DNA from: Varanus komodoensis
Lineage: Eukaryota; Chordata; Lepidosauria; Squamata; Varanidae
Direction: 5' to 3'
Assembly (NCBI RefSeq): GCF_004798865.1
Contig: NW_025335761.1
Span: 17,442,299-17,506,298, forward strand
DNA: 64,000 bases
Under the pieces are notes generated by a model, which saw only the letters and a program-made list of their open reading frames with translations, was not told the origin of the DNA and searched no databases. The position numbers and the translations under genes were made by a program. Shown piece after piece: positions 52,501 to 57,370 of the stretch. Within the stretch, counting starts at the first letter, position 1; the number at the start of each line of letters is the position of its first letter.

Positions 52501-55500
52501 TTTGGATAATGCTTTGGGAAGATAATCATGCAACTGAGCATCATGTAGTATGACCCTGTGTAATGGATCTTTCTGACCATATTCTGCTCTTGACAGGGCC
52601 TGAGTTTTTTATTGGCAATAGGTTCAGGAAGACTGTCAAAAAGAAGTATTCCTTCATACTAGGCTTAATTAACTTACAGAACTCAGTGCCAAAAATACGC
52701 TGGTCTGGCCACTAGGTTAAAGTGCTTCCAAGATGGATTGGGCAAATTCATAGAGAACAGGTCTAGCAATGGATATTAGGAATGGCACGTGACGTGCAGC
52801 AAAATGGCGCACAGGAGCCCCAGCCCCTGATACAAGTGCTCCTGTTCAGCAACCTGGAACAGAGGTTTAGAGAGCTATTCAGGCCGCACACGTGGGTCTG
52901 GGTGTGTGTGTGTGTGAGAGAGAGAGGGAGAGAGAGAGAGGGAGAGGGAGAGAGAGAGAGAGAGTTTTCCATGTGAGGCTATCAATCTGCTGTCAGTTTA
53001 TCTACCTCCAGTTTTGTCATCAAACTGAGAACTCAGCACTACAGGAAGAGCGTTTCCCTTTCTGCTTTTCCACTACACAACCTTCAGGCACAAGCTCAAG
53101 CACAATAGCACAAATACACAAGAGAAGAAATGGTTTCTTTCACTTTGGCAATTTAAAGCACAATCCAGTGGCCTCCTAAGATTGTCTGGAGGGCCACTGG
53201 ATTTTTGAAGCCCTAGATTGGAGGCCCTTATGACCCTGGAGCTGGACTCCAAAGGTCAAGTGCTCTGCTGGTCCCCCTCTTAGCTAGTACACTGCTGAGC
53301 CTTTGCTGGATGCTGGGAAGGGGGAAGGCTTGCGCCTTTTCCTATCAGTGCCCCAGCCTCCTTCCCTGCTGGCACTGAAGCTTGATGGCCAGGAACATCC
53401 ATCTAGTGTAAATACCTGACACGAGGCATGGTGGACGCAGAGATTGCCACCAGCATTCCTCACTCCATGTGTTGGAGCCATGCAAGCTTCCACGTCTGGA
53501 GGCATACATGCATCTGACCAAGAGCACACGGGTTTATGCTCCTAATATCCTGTTTTCCCTGTTCTAAAAATCTTGCTGCAAGTGCTCTTCAGACACAGAA
53601 GTGAAAGTGGAGGCTCACCTCATCAGCTCAGGAACCCATAAATAACCATGAGTGGGGAATGACAAGCACATGATAAATGCTCTGAAGAGCAACGGGGTTG
53701 GTAACCTTCCAAGGGGGACGTGAAAAACCTCTGCTGAAAACCTTTGGAGCCACTGCTGGTCAGAATAAACAATACTGAGCTAGAAGTATAGATAGTCTGA
53801 CTGCTTCCAAGGTCTCTAAAGTGACAGAGGGTGTAATACGTGGGGGAAGGGGGAAAAGTATGTGGATGCCTAATAATGCAAAATACCAACTGCTAACTCC
53901 ATCTCCAAAGAGTGATCTCCTGGCTGGCTCTGATCCTGCTTCCCCTAGTTCAGTATATGTGGTTGTGCAGCCACCCTATCTGCTGCCTTTCAGAACAGCT
54001 TGATGCACAGAAAGAAATTCACCAGATGAAGTTTTTCCCACCCCATTATCTCCAGACCAGGAAAGAAAAAAAAAGTGCAGGAGGGACACCAGCTGCCAAA
54101 GTTGTATTTTCAGTAGAAACAGATGTAACCTTCAGTAGTGGTAGAATTACACTGAGGTCTGGGTAGGACAGGCCTCTTTACAGCTTTATGCACCTCCTCA
54201 CTTCCCTTCAGAATTTTGTGATATGCCTTTAGTATGAAGAGTAGGAGCTGGGACAGAAAATGATCTTCTGTTCCCATCCCAAGCTTCTTAAAAAACCCAA
54301 CTTCTAGATAGCAAATGTCATGTTAAAAACAGGGAAATTGTGAACTTTAATGTTGCTAAATGTTAATATTAGCTTTGCCTGTTTAAAACTGGAAGTAAAT
54401 GCTCACTGATGACTCATATCAATGTAGGACCAAATGGAAAGATGCCAAAAAATGTATACGAGATGATAGTGGTCAAGGCTGCTGCTCCCGCAGCTGCTGC
54501 TTCCAAAAGAGTAGAAGTCATTTTGTGATGCTTCTTAGACTGCCAGAACTAAGTCATGGAGCTTTCTAAAACTGCTTCACTGAGAAGGGCACCTTTCTAC
54601 CAAAACCTGGAAAACTGTAATCCAAGGAAATAATAGTAAGGGGAGTGTGATGATTAAAGAGTGCTGTCTCCATCTGCCAGGTTTTTAATGATTTCTGTGC
54701 TCTTTTAAAATGATGACACATTCAGTTCTGACCCCTACATGAGAGTGGTGATGGGGCACATGAAAGCAGGCCAGGCGAGCAGTGGGAATAGAACAGTCAA
54801 ATTGATTTCCACCTATTTTCCTATCAACCCTTTCCCAAAGTGCTTGACTCCCCTTTCGCACTCAAGTCTGTTTTTCAATGCCAAGCGCTAATTGCATCTT
54901 CCCTTTGTGGGCTGCAGGCTCCACATATTTTAGCCGTCATGTTGCATCAGCAGATATTATTGGCATCTCCACAGGGGGACAGAGTTTAATCGATCTAATC
55001 AGTTATCATAAGGATTTCCCCCCACACCCCGAAGTCACTGTACATGGAAGACTGAACTATCACAGAAGTGCTCATTCAAATGGCAGCTTTTGCAAACAGT
55101 GGCTCTTTCAGACCGCTGTGGAAGCTAGAAGGTACGCTCTGCAGGTTGCAAAGGAGAACCACCTTTTCCTGGCAAAGTTGCATGGGTGTGAGAATGATCA
55201 CCTGCAGCACTGGTGCCACTCAAGGATTTGAGAAGGAGCCACCAAACCTTTGCACTCAAAGAATCAGTTGGCTGGCTCATGCTGGCATGCCCAGTTCCTT
55301 CTGCACCCTTCATTAGTATTCCAAGCTCAATATTAAACGATTACACTATATCAGTCTTTGAAACCCAGCAGTGGAATGGTAATGGTGCTGCTGTCTCCCA
55401 GTCTCTACCTATGCCTTCCTAAAGCTAATCCATATGTAGTTATTAGGGATGGGTGAAGGTGTCAGTTTTGCTTTCTCCCACTAATGAATTTTTGAAATCC

Positions 55501-56730
55501 CAAGTTCTTTTCTCTCCTTCATACAATTGCCTTTCTGAGTAGTGCTATTTTCTCCACACACTGCTGTTGTTTTTAATTGATCTTTCTGCACTTGAGTTAT
55601 GCATGTGCACAGTTCTTGATAGGTACCTTGTATGCAGCTTCAGAAGGTGCTTCCTGGAGGAGAAAAACGTGGACATAACACAATTTGTGTTGCTTCTGCA
55701 TATGTATCATTCACTCTAGCTGGATGGGAGCAATGTTGTTTATATCATAAATGTATTCCAATTCTTCATTCCCAGTCCAAACAAGGCAATTCAGTTGCAA
55801 AACTGAAGAGGTAGCTGCCAAGTATTTGCATTTTTTCCTACAGAATATTTTAAAATGTTTTAAATGTGTTAAACCATGAGTAGAGAACACCAGGACAGGT
55901 TTGGAGATATTTTTAATGCTCACATTTCTAATGAGCTCCTGCCCAGCTTCTGAGAAAATGAAGAGTAAGTTGGTTTGAGGATCTTTGGAATGAAAAGTGG
56001 GAGATAATTATTCTGATGGCATAAGGAATCCTATGATAAATACTTGTTCCATAACTAGGGATGTATATATTTTGTTAAATCTATTCCATCTGTTACACAG
56101 ATTGTGAGGTGTTGTTCATTTAATCATCCACTCATTGCCATAATCAGATATTTTTAGGGAAGTTTGGGAAGTTTGTTCTGCTTGCACTAATGTAAATTAA
56201 TGCTAATGCCAAGTGTATTTAATACTCATTAGCACACATACAAATTTGTACAAATCTCCCTCTCCAGAAAAGTAAAACAACTGGTCTGCAAGCCCACAGA
56301 AACTGTGCAATTTAGAAGAACCAAGCCTGCTGCAAAATGCACAGCTCGGATTCACAGAAACATGTGTTCATTTGAATCTGTTGCAGATTTTTCCAACATC
56401 CCCATCTATCACCAAAGTCCTTTCTGTCCAAGACCAAACTCATTATATGATACAATATCCTTTCTCCTAGTAGATAGATTATCTAGGGTACTCTCTGATG
56501 AACACTCATCATACCAAAGGGATAAAAAATACCCCACTTGTGCCTCAGAAAGTGTTTTCTTTCTCTCTTACAGATGCCCAGAAAATGTTGACTGATGTCC
56601 AGTAATAAATCTTAGCCTGTCATTTCTTCCCTTCCCACAGGAACATATTTACAAGCTGATGAAGAGTGACAGCTATGCACGTTTTCTCCGTTCTAATGCT
56701 TATCAAGACTTGTTGCTGGCAAAGAAGAAG
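4533..56730 (+). CDS. RGS6: RGS6, regulator of G-protein signalling 6 (13 internal coding exons, partial at both ends)
   Basis: R7-family RGS proteins act at the cytoplasmic face of membranes as GTPase-activating proteins for Gi/o alpha subunits. They form obligate complexes with G-beta-5 through their GGL domain and are tethered by R7BP or R9AP through the DEP/DHEX region. Thirteen exons splice in one continuous frame (51, 107, 52, 65, 77, 82, 75, 99, 62, 111, 126, 187 and 90 bp), giving part of the DEP domain, DHEX, GGL and RGS domains in canonical order. RGS6 rather than RGS7 is indicated by [53 protein letters not shown] and [19 protein letters not shown]; comparison is from memory of the human proteins. 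The initiator methionine and first DEP exons precede the window, and the alternatively spliced C-terminal exons were not found before 64000. There is no internal stop, so the gene looks functional. Confidence 0.97.
4584..6654 (+). other. RGS6 intron, 2071 bp
   Basis: It contains a hAT-like MITE relic at about 6026-6135. The remainder, including a GC-richer stretch at 5380-5870 and one at 6390-6640, has no family I recognise. Confidence 0.8.
6026..6135. mobile_element. hAT-like MITE relic (CCCTCCAG/CCCAGCCA family)
   Basis: The order CCCTCCAG, AGTTTTGGAC, CCCCAGCCAG, GAATGCCAGGAG, CAGTCCAAAAC, then GGGACCC is a degenerate version of a short near-palindromic DNA transposon remnant very common in squamate genomes. 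The outer ends are eroded and no target-site duplication is visible. Confidence 0.5.
6655..6761 (+). CDS. RGS6: RGS6 exon: DEP domain, C-terminal half
   Basis: Joined to the previous exon it reads [19 protein letters not shown] and continues through [19 protein letters not shown], the second half of the DEP domain. IAAQGYIF is an RGS6 signature; RGS7 has AAHGYFF here. The acceptor is TTTACAG|CT and the donor CAG|GTAAGA is strong. The exon ends in phase 0. The valine seen in human RGS6 after EDP is alanine here, created by the split codon G|CT. Confidence 0.97.
6762..8309 (+). other. RGS6 intron, 1548 bp
   Basis: I recognise no mobile element or exon here; the sequence is moderately AT-rich with a short CACA run near 7132. 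Confidence 0.7.
8310..8361 (+). CDS. RGS6: RGS6 exon: start of the DHEX linker
   Basis: The exon encodes [17 protein letters not shown] plus the first base of an alanine codon. This block is nearly invariant between RGS6 and RGS7 and starts the DHEX (DEP helical extension) region, which packs on G-beta-5 and helps bind R7BP. The acceptor is TTTTTCAG and the donor is ATG|GTGAGA. Confidence 0.96.
9922..9967 (+). repeat. short imperfect tandem repeat (CAGCACAATNATTTCAG)
   Basis: Two units of about 17-22 bp beginning CAGCACAA and ending ATTTCAG lie side by side, followed by a third partial CAGCACAG. Confidence 0.6.
11090..11440 (-). repeat. degenerate dispersed repeat, probably L2/CR1-type
   Basis: A segment reading AAATACCTCAGGGCAGCTCACGG followed by A-rich sequence, then GGAGAGGTGTTTCTACAAGG and GCTCCACCACAGAGAAG, matches a pattern I associate with a common old squamate LINE-derived repeat inserted in minus orientation. 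The family name is uncertain. Confidence 0.35.
11885..12060 (-). repeat. degenerate dispersed repeat tail, probably L2/CR1-type
   Basis: TATTTATACCCCATCCTATC followed by CAGGACGGCTTACAAGG and A-rich AAATACAATA runs is the minus-strand view of the 3' end shared by many squamate LINE/SINE families. Confidence 0.4.
13196..13690 (-). repeat. degenerate dispersed repeat, probably L2/CR1-type, about 0.5 kb
   Basis: It opens with a TATTTATTTATTG 3'-tail region in minus orientation. Recognisable blocks follow: GGTTCCAGAGTGATGGCCAC, TTTTCCTTCAGGTGTTTGG, ATCACAAGCCTTTCAGG and TTTGAATTAGGCTTGGAAG. This order matches an abundant old squamate repeat I know only by pattern. Confidence 0.4.
13980..14304. 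mobile_element. hAT non-autonomous DNA transposon with 8-bp TSD
   Basis: The element begins CTGGGGTCCTCAAAC and ends GTTTGAGGACCCATG, which are terminal inverted repeats of the hAT type. It is flanked by ACCTATAG (13972-13979) and ACCTATTG (14305-14312), an 8-bp target-site duplication with one mismatch. The 325-bp interior is GC-rich, with GGGCGC and CACACG runs and a CCGGATCCAGCCCATGGGCC block near the right end, and encodes no transposase. It was mobilised in trans and looks fairly old. Confidence 0.82.
15732..15796 (+). CDS. RGS6: RGS6 exon: DHEX, central part
   Basis: The exon completes an alanine codon and encodes [20 protein letters not shown] followed by EA. The cytosine-lysine-rich helix is almost identical in RGS6 and RGS7; AIYLCK with isoleucine is the RGS6 form (RGS7 has AVYLCK). 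The acceptor is CTCTATAG. The donor GCC|GTAGGT has a non-consensus C at -1, and a second GT lies four bases downstream. Confidence 0.96.
16725..16815 (-). repeat. degenerate dispersed repeat tail, probably L2/CR1-type
   Basis: ACTTATTTAAGTGCCACTTA followed by TTCAAAGCAGTTTACAGAATC and TAAAATACGATAACTGC resembles the minus-strand 3' end of an old LINE/SINE family seen elsewhere in this window. Confidence 0.35.
19258..19522 (+). mobile_element. RTE/BovB LINE 3' fragment, left of assembly gap
   Basis: The translation reads [17 protein letters not shown], then, after an in-frame TGA at 19332-19334, [17 protein letters not shown] and [20 protein letters not shown], the BovB ORF2 C-terminus. One base is missing in the GGGACGGCAG block compared with the copy at 729-1241, so the frame shifts there. 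The copy is cut by the fold-back and gap that follow. Confidence 0.9.
19523..19562 (-). other. fold-back segment at contig edge
   Basis: These 40 bases are the exact reverse complement of 19775-19814 and directly abut the N run. The same sequence therefore appears once forward and once inverted around the gap, which is the signature of a chimeric contig end rather than biology. Confidence 0.85.
19563..19662. other. assembly gap, 100 N
   Basis: Exactly 100 N, a conventional placeholder for a gap of unknown size, lies within a repeated BovB sequence. Confidence 0.99.
19663..19915 (+). mobile_element. RTE/BovB LINE 3' end, right of assembly gap
   Basis: It repeats the left flank: 19663-19786 matches 19399-19522 with a single visible difference, including the same one-base loss in GGGACGGCAG. 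It then continues through the BovB 3' end to a CAACAACAACAA tail. It is probably the same genomic copy as the fragment to the left, assembled twice. Confidence 0.88.
20029..20105 (+). CDS. RGS6: RGS6 exon: DHEX, helical part
   Basis: The exon encodes [18 protein letters not shown] followed by MQAEAQV and two bases of a lysine codon. The sequence is the conserved amphipathic helix of the R7 DHEX region. The acceptor is CTTACTAG; the donor AA|GTAGGT has a further GT four bases downstream. The exon sits about 110 bp after the end of the BovB copy. Confidence 0.96.
20106..22905 (+). other. RGS6 intron, 2800 bp
   Basis: It holds an A-rich degenerate repeat at about 20640-20770 and a hAT-like fragment near 22495-22625. 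The C-rich stretch 21800-22320 carries several overlapping spurious open frames but no recognisable protein. Confidence 0.7.
22495..22625. mobile_element. hAT-like terminal fragment
   Basis: GGCATGGTGGGAAACCTCC followed by CCAGGCCTAATCTGGTCTG and TGGAGGCCTTCC resembles the end of a hAT element of the kind reading GGGAACCTCCGGCCCGCGGG, heavily decayed at CpG sites. The other end is not identified. Confidence 0.4.
22906..22987 (+). CDS. RGS6: RGS6 exon: DHEX end and linker
   Basis: The exon completes a lysine codon and encodes [20 protein letters not shown] then [16 protein letters not shown] is the RGS6 form; RGS7 has VDKKRDKIE. This basic stretch links DHEX to the pre-GGL region. The acceptor is TTGTTTCAG and the donor GTG|GTAAGG is strong. 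Confidence 0.97.
22988..24496 (+). other. RGS6 intron, 1509 bp
   Basis: A TTTATTTATTTA run with TTACAGGTCGCC at 23798-23840 looks like an old minus-strand repeat tail. Nothing else is recognised. Confidence 0.65.
24497..24571 (+). CDS. RGS6: RGS6 exon: pre-GGL linker, with GC donor
   Basis: The exon encodes 25 complete codons, [19 protein letters not shown] then PQRVKK. The acceptor is TTTCTCAG. The only position that continues correctly into the next exon (SVYGV) is AAAAAG|GCAAGA, so the donor dinucleotide is GC. The surrounding bases fit U1 well, as expected for the minor GC-AG class. CRRMKNPQ is RGS6-like (human RGS6 CRRLKNPQ). Confidence 0.95.
24719..24966 (-). mobile_element. tRNA-derived SINE
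   Basis: Read on the minus strand it starts AGAGCCAGTGCGATATAGTG and has tRNA-like A-box (ATAGTGGTTAAGAG) and B-box (GATTCTAGTCCC) regions. Then come TGGGTGACTTTGGGCCAGTC, GGGTTGTTGTTATGGGG and a tail GGATATAAATCTAATAAATAAATA. It is nearly full length and the same family as 25827-26061 and 50844-51078. Confidence 0.85.
24970..25062. mobile_element. hAT-like MITE relic
   Basis: CAGAATCCCTGACCATTGGCC followed by GGAAACTGTAGTTCCAAACA and TCTAGAG is a decayed arm of the ACTACAACTCCCATCATCCC-type palindromic MITE common in squamates. It abuts the SINE. Confidence 0.4.
25827..26061 (-). mobile_element. tRNA-derived SINE
   Basis: This is a second copy of the family at 24719-24966, in the same orientation. 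The tail appears as ATTTATTTATTTACTTATTT at the left, followed by CAAGGTGGCTTACATAATTC, CTATCCTCACAACAAC, CCAAAGTCACACAG and, at the right, the tRNA-like head (CTCTTAACCACTATG). Confidence 0.85.
26149..26206 (+). repeat. 29-bp tandem duplication, two units
   Basis: Units 26149-26177 and 26178-26206 both contain GATATCAATGT and TGGCATCATAT and differ at three positions. It is a simple local duplication. Confidence 0.85.
26436..26534 (+). CDS. RGS6: RGS6 exon: linker before the GGL domain
   Basis: The exon encodes 33 codons, [20 protein letters not shown] then [13 protein letters not shown]. This segment diverges strongly between R7 members and matches RGS6 (human SVYGVTEESQAQSPVH). Serine- and proline-rich sequence here precedes the first GGL helix. 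The acceptor is TTGCAG and the donor CAA|GTAAGT is consensus. Confidence 0.97.
26535..27293 (+). other. RGS6 intron, 759 bp
   Basis: This is the shortest intron in the window. No repeat or other feature is recognised. Confidence 0.75.
27294..27355 (+). CDS. RGS6: RGS6 exon: GGL domain, first helix
   Basis: The exon encodes [20 protein letters not shown] plus two bases of a serine codon. It is the N-terminal helix of the G-gamma-like domain that pairs with G-beta-5; [10 protein letters not shown] distinguishes RGS6 from RGS7 (HRLKMSKVAD). The acceptor is TTATCAG and the donor AAAG|GTAAGA is strong. Confidence 0.97.
27583..27716. mobile_element. inverted-repeat MITE-like element
   Basis: The arms TAATAGAATACTACC...ATCAAACTA (27583-27612) and TAGTTTGACAAACC...TTCTATTA (27687-27716) are inverted copies matching at most positions across 30 bp, around a 74-bp spacer. 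A related CAAACCATGGTTTAC block follows at about 27772, so the full element may extend further. It has no coding capacity; the family is not identified. Confidence 0.55.
29641..29815 (-). mobile_element. CR1 LINE 3' fragment
   Basis: Read on the + strand it shows the reverse complement of a CR1 3' end: TTATGGAATAGTAAGAGCTG, then GAGTCCAACCCCCTGCTCAA, GGCTGTCCAGTTGAATCTTG, and TCTCTAGTGTGGCAGAGTCC. It breaks off before the ORF2 region. The same family is longer at 48588-49088. Confidence 0.85.
30728..30762. repeat. perfect 14-bp inverted repeat, 7-nt loop
   Basis: TTTGCCCTGACAAT at 30728-30741 is the exact reverse complement of ATTGTCAGGGCAAA at 30749-30762. Pairing can extend a few bases outward past one bulged A. 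It would form a hairpin in the RGS6 pre-mRNA. Confidence 0.85.
31090..31255. mobile_element. possible MITE (CCATGGGTT/GGTGGTTGTG type)
   Basis: Short inverted motifs (ACAACCCACCATG against GATGGGTGGTTGTG, plus CCCATGGGTT) suggest a decayed foldback DNA element. The ends are not defined and no target duplication is seen. Confidence 0.3.
32829..32939 (+). CDS. RGS6: RGS6 exon: GGL domain C-terminal part and NPW motif
   Basis: The exon encodes (S)[20 protein letters not shown] then [16 protein letters not shown] plus two bases of a serine codon. The NPW segment inserts into G-beta-5 as in other GGL domains and G-gamma subunits. The acceptor is TGTTACAG and the donor ATAAG|GTAAGA is strong. Several substitutions relative to human RGS6 (VEYDPLITP) are conservative. 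Confidence 0.97.
32940..33831 (+). other. RGS6 intron, 892 bp
   Basis: It contains a decayed BovB reverse-transcriptase fragment (about 33040-33380); the rest is unremarkable. Confidence 0.8.
33040..33380 (+). mobile_element. RTE/BovB LINE fragment, reverse transcriptase region
   Basis: [11 protein letters not shown] at about 33071-33103 and, in another frame, [20 protein letters not shown] then [20 protein letters not shown] match the catalytic part of BovB ORF2. The YADD box reads YTDD here. Frames change along the fragment and the ORF breaks soon after KAGFQ, followed by a diverged continuation. It is older and more decayed than the 3' ends at 729 and 19258. Confidence 0.85.
33832..33957 (+). 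CDS. RGS6: RGS6 exon: start of the RGS domain
   Basis: The exon completes a serine codon and encodes [20 protein letters not shown], then [20 protein letters not shown] and L plus two bases of an arginine codon. The Glu-Asn pair of SSEN contacts the switch regions of G-alpha in RGS4-type structures and is intact. RVKRWGFS is the R7 lead-in to the RGS box. The acceptor is TTTTAATAG and the donor AAG|GTAAAA. Confidence 0.97.
34130..34500 (-). repeat. degenerate dispersed repeat, probably L2/CR1-type
   Basis: A TTTTTATTTATTTTTAAATTG tail is followed by AGGCTGCTGAATAACCTGGC, and later AAGAAGCCCATTCCAAAGG, GGGGACAGCCATCGAAAGGG and CCTTCTTCTAATCACCATCC. It is a minus-oriented copy of the same old family as 13196-13690, broken internally. 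Confidence 0.4.
34586..35161. mobile_element. hAT non-autonomous DNA transposon, 576 bp
   Basis: The left end TAAGGTGGTCCAAC and the right end GTTGGGCCATCTTG are inverted copies of each other at most positions. Flanks TGCTAGGA (34578-34585) and TGCTAAAA (35162-35169) agree at 6 of 8 bases, consistent with an old hAT target duplication. Subterminal GGGCTGCATGAGG and GGGGCTGCATGTGGGCTGCA are typical. The 161-codon minus-strand open frame inside does not resemble transposase, so this is a non-autonomous copy. Confidence 0.68.
35538..35572. repeat. perfect 12-bp inverted repeat containing a donor-like CAGGTAAGC
   Basis: GCACAGGTAAGC at 35538-35549 is the exact reverse complement of GCTTACCTGTGC at 35561-35572, with an 11-nt loop. 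The left arm contains a near-ideal 5' splice-site sequence that would be hidden in the stem of the RNA. Confidence 0.85.
38518..38612 (+). repeat. unassigned dispersed repeat (pair member 1)
   Basis: CATTTGAATCTGTTTGCAGA with flanking CTGCTG, CAGAGCCACAAAAATCTG and CATCCCTATTACTAGCCAA aligns along about 90 bp with 56327-56417. The family is not recognised. Confidence 0.5.
39456..39469 (+). promoter_or_regulatory. candidate CTCF binding site
   Basis: CCACTAGAGGGCGC fits the core CTCF consensus CCASYAGRKGGCRS at all 14 positions. It sits deep in an RGS6 intron, outside any repeat I recognise. Occupancy cannot be judged from sequence. Confidence 0.55.
40125..40231 (+). mobile_element. 5S rRNA-derived SINE relic
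   Basis: GTCTGAAGCTAAGC, GGTTTGGCTT and AGACCACCTGGGAA follow the order of the 5S rRNA internal region (GAAGCTAAGC, GGGCTTGG, GGGAGACCGCCTGGGAA) with a deletion between the last two. A tail with AAGTTAATAAATAAATTC follows. This is the structure of a SINE3 (5S-headed) element. Confidence 0.55.
40610..40633 (+). repeat. (CTG)8 microsatellite
   Basis: Eight uninterrupted CTG units lie in an RGS6 intron. This run creates the polyserine stretch of an otherwise meaningless minus-strand open frame. Confidence 0.95.
41572..41720 (-). repeat. degenerate dispersed repeat tail, probably L2/CR1-type
   Basis: TATTTATTTACATGTATTCA followed by AGGCTGCCTTTAACTGCCGA and CCTAGGTGGCTTACAATACG is the minus-strand 3' end of an old LINE/SINE family. 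Confidence 0.4.
43168..43193 (+). repeat. (TTCT)n microsatellite
   Basis: About six TTTC units sit at the edge of an old repeat tail. Confidence 0.9.
43188..43330 (-). repeat. degenerate dispersed repeat tail, probably L2/CR1-type
   Basis: TGTATCTCTACCCTGCCTTT followed by CAGTGCTTCAGGCAGCCAAT and A-rich sequence (GATAAAAATGG, GATTAAAAGAT) resembles the minus-strand 3' end of an old LINE/SINE family. Confidence 0.4.
44944..45101 (-). mobile_element. tRNA-derived SINE (second family)
   Basis: Read on the minus strand it has a tRNA-like head with A box TGGTTGAGTGGCAGAGCA and a B-box-like AGTTTTGATCCC, then CCTGGCCCCTCCAGGTAGAG and GGGCCAAGGGCCTGAACTC, ending AAGGCAGCTCCCAATGTTCC. It matches the widespread squamate repeat reading GGGAGCTGCCTTATACTGAG on the opposite strand. 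It ends 142 bp before the next RGS6 exon. Confidence 0.8.
45244..45430 (+). CDS. RGS6: RGS6 exon: RGS domain, central part
   Basis: The exon completes an arginine codon and encodes [60 protein letters not shown] and [14 protein letters not shown] and [12 protein letters not shown] are RGS6-specific; RGS7 has EDLKKRPIKEV and KSYDKTTQNVKE. The asparagine of SAINLD that contacts G-alpha is present. The acceptor follows a long T/C tract and CAATACAG; the donor CAG|GTTCGG is weak downstream of the GT. Confidence 0.97.
48588..49088 (-). mobile_element. CR1 LINE 3' end, about 0.5 kb
   Basis: On the + strand it is the reverse complement of a CR1 3' end: AATAACAGAATTATAGAATA, CAAGTCCAACCCCCTGCTG, AGGTGGCTGTCCAGTCACTT, TCTCTAGTGTGGGAGAGCCC, GAAGCTTTTCCTGATGTCCA, GATATCATGTCCCCCCCTCA and TGTTGCCTTCCTCTGGACCA. 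It is 5'-truncated and has no usable ORF. It is the best preserved CR1 in the window. Confidence 0.92.
49470..49491 (+). repeat. (GT)n microsatellite
   Basis: About ten TG units; an interrupted TG run precedes it at 49456. Confidence 0.95.
49516..49526 (+). repeat. poly-C run
   Basis: Eleven consecutive C residues; length may be unreliable in the assembly. Confidence 0.9.
50844..51078 (+). mobile_element. tRNA-derived SINE
   Basis: This is the + strand copy of the family at 24719 and 25827. The head GAGCCAGGGTGGTGTGGTGA carries an A-box-like region and GGGTTCTAGTCCC a B box. It continues with GGGTGACTGTGGGCCAGTC, CCCCACAGGGTTGTTGCTGT and GTAAGCTGCTTTGAGTTC, and ends in a GGATATAACTTAAATAAG tail. 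It is essentially full length and carries all the expected landmarks. Confidence 0.9.
52901..52964 (+). repeat. compound (GT)n(AG)n microsatellite
   Basis: A TG run of about seven units passes into an AG/GGAG run of about 48 bp. Confidence 0.95.
56327..56417 (+). repeat. unassigned dispersed repeat (pair member 2)
   Basis: CATTTGAATCTGTTGCAGAT flanked by CTGCTGCAAAATGC and CAACATCCCCATC aligns with 38518-38612. The family is not recognised. Confidence 0.5.
56641..56730 (+). CDS. RGS6: RGS6 exon: end of the RGS domain
   Basis: The exon encodes 30 codons, [20 protein letters not shown] then [10 protein letters not shown]. It carries the Asp-Ser-x-x-Arg cluster (DSYAR) that contacts G-alpha switch I in RGS4-like structures, and completes the nine-helix RGS bundle. 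[19 protein letters not shown] separates RGS6 from RGS7 (SDSYPRFIRSSAYQELLQA). The acceptor is CTTCCCACAG and the donor AAG|GTATCT. A further exon must follow because no stop is reached in frame before the donor. Confidence 0.97.
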
Positions 56731-57015
56731 GTATCTATTGGGAAGGACATGCTTGCATCTCTGAGCACTTCTTGACTCCTGCCTGCTGCTTGCTGTTGTG
56801 TGAACATGAAAATTTAGGAGGGTTTTTTTCCTCGGGTGGGAATGAGGTGGGGCTTCTTCCCTTTCCTGCCAAAGGAATCGGAACACTTTTCTTCCCTCCT
56901 CAAACCTCCATGCCGGGCATCCCTAGAAGCAACTCCAGCAATGCGTGGGAGGAACACCCAGTCTGATCGTCCTCTACAAGAGTCTCTTGAAATATCAGCT
57001 GCCATCTGCTGAGGC

Positions 57016-57125
57016 GGACCATTGGTCTACCTAAGGCTCCAATCATGTCTTCTAATTGGCAGTGTGTCTGGAAGATCTCTAAGCAGTGGGTCCTCCCCAG
57101 CCCTGCCTGGAGATCCTCCAGCCTC
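57016..57125 (-). mobile_element. tRNA-derived SINE fragment (second family)
   Basis: ACCATTGGTCTACCTAAGGC, TTCTAATTGGCAGTGTGTC and CCAGCCCTGCCTGGAGATCC follow the internal order of the SINE family at 44944-45101. The tRNA-like head is missing. Confidence 0.6.
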
Positions 57126-57245
57126 ACCTAGGCCTTCCTGTGTGCAACCGGTGGCTCCCCTGCAAGGGTCCTTTGCACTTCACATGGGGCAGTAAAATTC
57201 CACTCTTCTGGTTAAAGATAGTGGCAGCCTGTAAAATGTGGCAGC

Positions 57246-57370
57246 CAGCCTTCCCCAGCCTGGGACCCTCCTAAGGTTTTGCACTTCAGGGTCCAGCATC
57301 ACTGATTATTAGACATAGTGGCAGGGGATGATGGGAGCTGAAGTTCAGGACACCTAGGTGGGAAAGACTG
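57246..57370. mobile_element. hAT-like MITE relic
   Basis: It begins CAGCCTTCCCCAGCCTGGGA and ends TAGGTGGGAAAGACTG, its diverged inverted copy, with GGGGATGATGGGAGCTGAAG inside. This is a whole but decayed copy of the common squamate palindromic MITE. I see no clear 8-bp target duplication. Confidence 0.65.

Larger units (their letters stand above)
45431..56640 (+). other. RGS6 intron, 11210 bp
   Basis: It contains a CR1 fragment (48588-49088), GT, poly-C and GT/AG microsatellites, a tRNA-derived SINE (50844-51078) and a repeat at 56327-56417 shared with 38518-38612. Most of 45500-48500 and 53000-56200 shows no recognised repeat; 54860-55060 looks unique and compositionally distinct. Confidence 0.75.
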
